Of a stretch of 7,538 bases of DNA, positions 1-4,833 are shown piece by piece (positions within the stretch are counted from its first letter, which is position 1; the number at the start of each line of letters is the position of its first letter). The notes under the pieces are model-generated. The model was not told the origin of the DNA. It searched no databases and saw only the letters and a list, made by a program, of their open reading frames with translations. A program made the translations under genes and the position numbers. The stretch comes from Draconibacterium sp. (lineage in GTDB: Bacteria; Bacteroidota; Bacteroidia; Bacteroidales; Prolixibacteraceae), in assembly GCA_030595485.1 (NCBI GenBank), contig JAUVDE010000155.1:1-7538 (forward strand), in the 5' to 3' direction.

Positions 1-336
1 ACACACAGATATATTCTAAACCTTTCACCCGATACAACTTTTACAACTCACATAACTGGGACAAAAAGCGGAAAACACTATTTGCCCTTTTGGGAGTCGT
101 GGGTAGAGAAATCGAAAACCAATGAGCATGCTAAAAAAATAATTAACACCTATCTTCATCGGCCTCAAGAAGAATTGTACGATTTAGGAAAAGACCCTTT
201 GGAAATGAATAATTTAGCAAATGACCCAAGAAATTTAGAACTCATTGTTACATTAAAAAAGCAACTTGCTGACTGGTGTAAATCTCAAAATGATACCATT
301 CCTCTTGGATTACTCCCTGAAAACAAAATTAAATAA
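1..336 (+). CDS. Sulfatase (family S1 type), C-terminal end only
   Basis: This is the last 111 codons of a gene whose start lies before the window; the frame is open from base 1 to the TAA at 334-336. The fragment reads like the C-terminal subdomain of alkaline-phosphatase-fold sulfatases. A 'PDTTFTTHI' stretch is followed by an 'FWESW' segment. The hallmark ending follows, with 'RPQEELYDLGKDPLEMNNLA' (HRP..ELYDL..DP.E..NLA) leading into a final amphipathic helix. This ending is most like the heparan N-sulfatase (sulfamidase)-like branch as I remember it, but the substrate cannot be read from this part. The catalytic Cys/Ser (C-x-P-x-R) motif and metal ligands are in the missing N-terminal part, so activity cannot be judged. 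Such enzymes normally hydrolyse sulfate esters or sulfamates in the periplasm. It is followed after 12 nt by the cellulase-like gene, probably in one operon. Confidence 0.88.
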   Translation, partial: THRYILNLSPDTTFTTHITGTKSGKHYLPFWESWVEKSKTNEHAKKIINTYLHRPQEELYDLGKDPLEMNNLANDPRNLELIVTLKKQLADWCKSQNDTIPLGLLPENKIK

Positions 337-348
337 AACATCGTTATT

Positions 349-1671
349 ATGTCCAACTCAAATTTTAATAGAAGAAACTTCATAAAAAGTGCATCAATAG
401 CTGCTGGAACCGCAATGCTTCCAGTTTCTTTGTCTGCAAATGAAGAAGGGCTTATAGGAAAACCAAATAAGACTCGCACATCTTTAATACAAATGAAAAA
501 CCCGCTTGCCATTGCCATGTGGGATTACAGTTGGATGTTACGTCACCACCAGTTTGGCGATTTTGAAGACTGGGATTTGGTTTTGGACGGAATGATTGAA
601 CGTGGCTACAATGCACTTAGAATCGACTGCTTTCCACATCTAATTGCAGCTGACAGGCAAGGCAACATTCAGGATGAGTTTTTACATGTAAGAGAAGCAC
701 ATAAACCAGCTTATTGGGGCAACCAATTTACAATGCGCTCCAATCCACGAAAAGACTTAATCGAATTTCTGACAAAGTGTAAAGAACGTGGTATTTATAT
801 TGGTTTATCAACCTGGTTTATGGGTACCGACCGTGTAAACGACACAGAAAGCATAGCTGATTTTGTTCGTGTGTGGAATGAAACCTTGCAATTTATTGCC
901 GATAACGATTTAATGCAAGATATAATTTATGTCGACCTATTAAACGAGTACCCACTTTGGCACGGTTTAGAATGGTTTAAAAAAGAAATGAACCAACGTG
1001 GAAATGAGAAACTATTTAAAGAGAATAATCCGGATGCTAATGTACCCGATGAGGTTTTTGAAAAAAGAAAAAACGGTGGTTATACAAAGTTACAAGCCAA
1101 ATTTTTTCAGCGTTTTATAAATACTTCAATAAAAGAACTTAGTTCCAATTGGCCCGATATTCCTTTTTTTGCCAGCTTCCCCGGTGCAGCAGATTTAGAC
1201 AGTGTAGATGTTTCAAATTTTGGAGCCATCGACCCGCACTACTGGTTTTCACATCATGCCGACTTTAATAAAAAGACAGGACTTGCCGGACTAAACCTGT
1301 TCCGAAGTGAAAAACAAAGTCATTTCGAAGAGAATTATAAAAAGGTGTTGAAATATTGGGGAGATAATAAACAGGAATTATCGGACTGGATGGAGGGTCG
1401 TATTCAAAAAGCAGCAGCCCTTGGTAAAAAGCACAATATCTCCGTTGGAAATACAGAAGGCTGGGGAGCAGTATTCTGGCAAGAACATCCTTTTGTGGAT
1501 TGGGAATTTATAAAAGAGGCAGCAGACATTTCTGTAGATTTAGCAGTTAAACACGGTTATAAATTTATTTGCACCTCTAACTTTACACATCCTCAATTTA
1601 AAGGAATTTGGCGTGATGTGGAGTGGCATCAACATATAACAAAACGGATAAAAGCTGGAAAAAATAAATAA
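349..1671 (+). CDS. Tat-exported cellulase-like glycoside hydrolase (GH-A / GH5-like TIM barrel)
   Basis: A 440-residue protein, complete at both ends. The N-terminus carries a twin-arginine motif (R8-R9 in NRRNFIKS) followed by a small-residue hydrophobic stretch, so export by the Tat system as a folded protein is likely. The rest resembles the 'cellulase-like' Pfam family (PF12876, from memory), a GH5-like TIM barrel. Visible clan GH-A features are R91 in 'ALRIDCFPH' (strand beta-2), N199-E200 in 'VDLLNEYPLWHG' (candidate acid/base at the end of beta-4), the H297-Y298-W299 cluster, and E370 in 'VGNTEGWGAVFW' (candidate nucleophile, beta-7). The family is largely uncharacterised; it probably cleaves a beta-linked glycan or glycoside in the periplasm, with unknown substrate. 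The ATG at 349 is chosen because the Tat signal begins there; no Shine-Dalgarno sequence is visible, as is usual in Bacteroidota. It lies 12 nt after the sulfatase and 17 nt before the next gene, so co-transcription is likely. Confidence 0.85.
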   Translation: MSNSNFNRRNFIKSASIAAGTAMLPVSLSANEEGLIGKPNKTRTSLIQMKNPLAIAMWDYSWMLRHHQFGDFEDWDLVLDGMIERGYNALRIDCFPHLIAADRQGNIQDEFLHVREAHKPAYWGNQFTMRSNPRKDLIEFLTKCKERGIYIGLSTWFMGTDRVNDTESIADFVRVWNETLQFIADNDLMQDIIYVDLLNEYPLWHGLEWFKKEMNQRGNEKLFKENNPDANVPDEVFEKRKNGGYTKLQAKFFQRFINTSIKELSSNWPDIPFFASFPGAADLDSVDVSNFGAIDPHYWFSHHADFNKKTGLAGLNLFRSEKQSHFEENYKKVLKYWGDNKQELSDWMEGRIQKAAALGKKHNISVGNTEGWGAVFWQEHPFVDWEFIKEAADISVDLAVKHGYKFICTSNFTHPQFKGIWRDVEWHQHITKRIKAGKNK

Positions 1672-1688
1672 GTTGTAATCAAAATAAC

Positions 1689-4595
1689 ATGATGAAGAAA
1701 CAAACCATAATCGTCCTTATCTTTCTTTGTACCACCCTTTCAATTTTCGCTCAAACTGATGAAGAATTGGGATTACATTCGGAAGGTGGCCCATGGAATT
1801 TTTATCCCACAAAAGAATACAATCTGGATTTACCCAATGTATTACTTATTGGAAATTCGGTAATGAATGGATTTAAAAATACAGTTATTCCAGGTTTAAA
1901 AGGAAAAATAAATGTGGATTATTGGTTGACTCCAAAGCATTTAAAAAGCGAGTTTTTATTCGACGATTTAGCCAAGATTGTAAAATATCGCAAATACGAT
2001 GTTATTCATTTTAACATTGGCTTGCATGGTTGGCCGGTGGGAAGAATTGGTGATGATGAATATGTTCCACTTCTCGAGAAGTATATTACTACCATTAAAG
2101 AAAATAGCACGAATTCAAACATAATCTGGGGAAGTATTACACCCGTAACTGAAACTGGGAAACCAGAATTGAATAAAGAAATCAATCCTACAATTGCCAA
2201 ACGAAATGGTTTGGCTAAAGAGGTAATGACTAAGTTTAATATTCCTGTAAACGATTTGTATGCACTAGTAGCAGATAAACTTGAGTTCGCAAAAGGAGAC
2301 CGATTCCACTGGAAAAATGAAGGATACAAATTAATGGGGAATCAAACCATAAATTCTATTTTGAATGAATTAAATACGACAACTCCTTTGCCTGACTACA
2401 ATGTTAAATGGGACTCTCCATCACAAAATTCAATGGGTTCGATGCCGGCAGGGAATGGTGATATTGGTGTTAATTTATGGGTCGAAGAAAATGGTGATTT
2501 GCTTTTTTATCTTTCTAAAACCGATGCATGGAGCGAAAATGGGCGATTATTGAAAATTGGTAAAATAAGACTTTCGCTTACTCCCAATCCTTTTAAAACC
2601 GGCAATCCATTTATACAGGAATTAGAATTAAAAGATGGTATTATTCATATAAAAGCCGGAACCGATAAAAACAGCGTTTCAATTCAGGCTTGGATTGATG
2701 CCAACCATCCTGTTGTTGAGTTGGATGTAAAAAGTGAATCACCCATTTCGGCGAAAGTCAGTACGGAGCCTTGGAGAACAGAACGCCGACAAATAACTGA
2801 AAAAAATGAATTGCATTCAGCCTACGGATTGGCTGGAGATGGAGCATCTGATGTATTTGTTGAGAAAGATGAAATTAGCTCAGATTCAGGTAAAGATGTG
2901 ATTTGGCTCCACAGAAATGAACGTTCGGTTTGGGCAGATAATTTAAAATTACAGGGACTGGAGGAATTTGCAAATCAGAATAATGACCCACTGCTAAAAC
3001 GTACATTTGGTGCTTTAATTCGTTCAGCAGAGTTAATAAAAATAGGTCCCAATCAACTGAATTCAGCAAATCCATTAAAGCAATTTTCAATTTCGGTTTA
3101 TACAATTACCTCACAAACTGAAACCAAAGAAAAATGGATCTCCGAAATTACGGAAAAAGCCAATACAATTGAATCGCTTAATCGGACAAATAGGTTTCTA
3201 CAACATAAAAACTGGTGGCAAGAATTCTGGCACAGAAGTTACATCCATGTTTCAACTAAAAATAGTGCCGAAAAAGAAAAGGTTTCTACTATTTCACGAA
3301 ACTACACTTTGCAACGTTATATAAATGCTTGTTCGGGCCGCGGAGCTTCGCCAATAAAATTTAATGGTTCAATTTTTACGGTTGATACAGAAAATCTAAA
3401 AGATGATTACAAGGGTTATGATGCCGATTACCGACGTTGGGGAGGTCCATTCTGGTGGCAAAATACACGATTGCCTTATTGGTCGATGCTAGAAGCTGGA
3501 GATTTTGATTTAATGCTGCCGCTCTTTAATATGTACAAGAATGCACTTCCTATCCGTAAATTGGCAACAGAAACTTACTACAAACATTCCGGCGCATTTT
3601 TCCCTGAAACTATGAATTTTTGGGGAACTTATGCCGATGCCAATTATGGTCGCGACCGTTCGAAGTTGCCACTTGGTATGACTCAGAATTTATTTATCCG
3701 CTACTATTGGCAAAGTGGTTTAGAGGTTTCCTTAATGATGCTCGATTATTACAACTTCACTCAAGATGAAACTTTCTTACGAGAAACACTTTTGCCCGTA
3801 GTTACTGAAATCATTACCTTTTTTGACCAACATTGGGGGCGTGATGAAAACGGTAAAATTATGTTTGATCCCGCCATGGCATTGGAAACCTACAACAAAG
3901 CCATAAATCCATTACCCGAAATTGTGGGAATTAATAAGGTTTGTACCGAATTGTTAAAACTACCGAAATTGGAAATTACGGAAGAACAGCAAAAACAATG
4001 GTCTAGATTAATTTCGGAGTTACCTGAAATTCCTACTCAAATTGTTGATGGAGAAAGAAGACTTTCTCCGGCACAAGAGTACAGCGGCAAACAAAATGTA
4101 GAAAATCCGGAGCTTTATGCCATTTTCCCCTACCGAGCTTTTGGCGTTGGGAGAAACGACCTTGAAATGGCACGCCAAACATTTAAGCATCGTTTAATAA
4201 AACAAACCGGAGGTTGGCAGCAGAATGCAATAAAAGCTGCCTGTCTCGGACTTAGTGAAGAAGCCGCAGAACTTACTGCACAGAATTTTAATGCAAAAAC
4301 CCAAGGTTATCGTTTCCCAACAATGTGGGGGCCAAATTACGACTGGACACCAGACCAATGCCATGGAACAGTTGCGATGAGTGCTTTACAAAAAATGCTA
4401 CTTCAATACGATAATGATAAGATATACTTATTGCAAGCGTGGCCAAAAGACTGGGATGTGGAATTCAAATTGTATGCACCGGGAATTATTGTTGTTAAGG
4501 GTGAAGTAATAAATGGTGAATTCAAAATTTCCAAAACCTTAAAAGATAAACTTTCGAATAGTAACATAAACAGCAAGTTTACGATTAAAGAATAA
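1689..4595 (+). CDS. Secreted fusion: SGNH/GDSL-type esterase domain + DUF5703 / GH95-like glycosidase
   Basis: A 968-residue two-enzyme fusion. Residues 1-21 form a Sec signal peptide with a likely cut between A21 and Q22 ('FAQ'). Residues ~48-225 form an SGNH hydrolase domain: nucleophile S57 in 'LLIGNSVMNGF' (GNS instead of GDS), N109 in 'VIHFNIGLHGW', and the D204/H207 pair in 'DRFHWKNEGY'. From ~238 a DUF5703_N-like beta domain begins ('MPAGNGDIGVNLWVEENGD', 'LSKTDAWSENGRLLKIGKIR'). From ~508 (NWWQEFWHRS) an (alpha/alpha)6-barrel follows, with 'WGGPFWWQN' (584-592), 'FFPETMNFWG' (E640, candidate acid) and 'QSGLE' (E679). A final beta segment starts at the 'AWPKDWDVEFKLYAPG' motif. The barrel recalls GH95/GH65-type inverting glycosidases; its substrate is unknown. 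The SGNH domain probably removes an acyl group, such as acetyl, from the same glycan. Two tandem ATGs (1689, 1692) are equally possible starts. Domain borders are estimates. Confidence 0.88.
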   Translation: MMKKQTIIVLIFLCTTLSIFAQTDEELGLHSEGGPWNFYPTKEYNLDLPNVLLIGNSVMNGFKNTVIPGLKGKINVDYWLTPKHLKSEFLFDDLAKIVKYRKYDVIHFNIGLHGWPVGRIGDDEYVPLLEKYITTIKENSTNSNIIWGSITPVTETGKPELNKEINPTIAKRNGLAKEVMTKFNIPVNDLYALVADKLEFAKGDRFHWKNEGYKLMGNQTINSILNELNTTTPLPDYNVKWDSPSQNSMGSMPAGNGDIGVNLWVEENGDLLFYLSKTDAWSENGRLLKIGKIRLSLTPNPFKTGNPFIQELELKDGIIHIKAGTDKNSVSIQAWIDANHPVVELDVKSESPISAKVSTEPWRTERRQITEKNELHSAYGLAGDGASDVFVEKDEISSDSGKDVIWLHRNERSVWADNLKLQGLEEFANQNNDPLLKRTFGALIRSAELIKIGPNQLNSANPLKQFSISVYTITSQTETKEKWISEITEKANTIESLNRTNRFLQHKNWWQEFWHRSYIHVSTKNSAEKEKVSTISRNYTLQRYINACSGRGASPIKFNGSIFTVDTENLKDDYKGYDADYRRWGGPFWWQNTRLPYWSMLEAGDFDLMLPLFNMYKNALPIRKLATETYYKHSGAFFPETMNFWGTYADANYGRDRSKLPLGMTQNLFIRYYWQSGLEVSLMMLDYYNFTQDETFLRETLLPVVTEIITFFDQHWGRDENGKIMFDPAMALETYNKAINPLPEIVGINKVCTELLKLPKLEITEEQQKQWSRLISELPEIPTQIVDGERRLSPAQEYSGKQNVENPELYAIFPYRAFGVGRNDLEMARQTFKHRLIKQTGGWQQNAIKAACLGLSEEAAELTAQNFNAKTQGYRFPTMWGPNYDWTPDQCHGTVAMSALQKMLLQYDNDKIYLLQAWPKDWDVEFKLYAPGIIVVKGEVINGEFKISKTLKDKLSNSNINSKFTIKE

Positions 4596-4598
4596 ATT

Positions 4599-4704
4599 AT
4601 GGAAAAACGAAATTTTATAAAAATATCAGGAATTGGAGCTGCATCGCTAACAAGCTTGGTTTATTTAATTCATGTGATAGTGAGCAGATTCTACAGAATG
4701 AATC
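4599..4704 (+). pseudogene. Remnant of a fourth operon gene: Tat/lipoprotein signal region, frameshifted and truncated
   Basis: An ATG only 3 nt after the previous stop opens 'MEKRNFIKISGIGAASLTSL', a typical Bacteroidota Tat-type leader (KRNFIK, then a Gly/Ala/Ser/Leu hydrophobic core). In this frame it degenerates to 'VYLIHVIVSRFYRMN' and stops at 4740-4742 after 47 codons. In the frame shifted by one base, 'FNSCDSEQILQNES' appears from about 4664, which is what should follow such a leader (a lipobox-like S-C, then a polar mature start). A single-base deletion around 4657-4669, in a T-rich stretch, would join the two as '...SLTSLV-x-FNSCDSEQ'. After ~4704 both frames enter the GC-rich repeat and all protein-like sequence ends. 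I infer a gene of this operon, encoding an exported or lipid-anchored enzyme, that was lost by frameshift plus deletion or insertion. Its function is unknown. A short functional peptide is the less likely alternative. Confidence 0.6.
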
Positions 4705-4773
4705 TCCCCGCCGCAAGCGGACGAGGTATCATGATTGCTTAACTATATTGCGTTTCGCCGCAAGCGGCGGGGA
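4705..4773. repeat. GC-rich inverted repeat (REP/MITE-like palindromic element)
   Basis: This is a GC-rich island in AT-rich surroundings. The outer ends TCCCCGCCGC (4705-4714) and GCGGCGGGGA (4764-4773) are perfect 10-bp inverted copies. Inside them, after an AA/AA internal loop, GCGG (4717-4720) can pair with CCGC (4758-4761). The 12-mer CGCCGCAAGCGG is also present twice in direct orientation (4709-4720 and 4756-4767), and each copy is itself a small palindrome around AA. About 35 nt of AT-rich spacer lies between the halves. The layout is that of a bacterial interspersed paired palindrome. I have an unverified memory of similar GC-rich 'CCGCAAGCGG' repeats scattered in Bacteroidota genomes. 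The flank TTAACCCATCCGGAGATTAAA (4775-4795, approximately) may belong to the same unit. The element sits exactly where the fourth gene loses its coding character. Confidence 0.7.
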
Positions 4774-4791
4774 ATTAACCCATCCGGAGAT

Positions 4792-4833
4792 TAAATTGGA
4801 ATAGTGTCCCAACACTAATCCAATTTACTTTTT
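4792..4833 (+). terminator. Intrinsic terminator closing the operon, overlapping the regulator's 3' end
   Basis: A long stem is visible. The left arm (4792-4807) pairs with the right arm (4812-4827) over 16 positions with a single A/A mismatch (4801/4818) and a CCCA loop. On the plus strand it is followed by CTTTTT (4828-4833, after an intervening C), fitting a rho-independent terminator for the enzyme operon. The right arm contains the TAG stop (4815-4817) and the last codons of the minus-strand regulator, so the same hairpin forms at the end of that transcript. No T-run follows it in that direction, so termination there would rely on the hairpin alone or on other factors. Confidence 0.75.

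Noticed and set aside
82..336. A separate 84-codon gene starting at the TTG at 82
   Set aside because: The frame is open from base 1 and the upstream residues continue the sulfatase-like sequence, so this is an internal codon of a partial gene.
2006..2329. Minus-strand reading frame inside the fusion gene
   Set aside because: It is a shadow of the well-supported plus-strand gene, with no domain-like sequence.
4657..4670. Programmed frameshift in the fourth gene
   Set aside because: No clear slippery heptamer with a downstream structure suited to it is seen, and the shifted frame leads only into the repeat, so there is no functional product to make.
4599..4742. A genuine 47-residue small protein
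   Set aside because: Its second half matches no leader pattern and runs into the GC-rich repeat, while a plausible lipoprotein continuation lies in another frame. A broken gene explains this better, though it is not proven.
4709..4767. A CRISPR-like array from the two 12-nt direct copies
   Set aside because: There are only two copies, they are too short, and they are part of an inverted-repeat structure; no cas genes are present.
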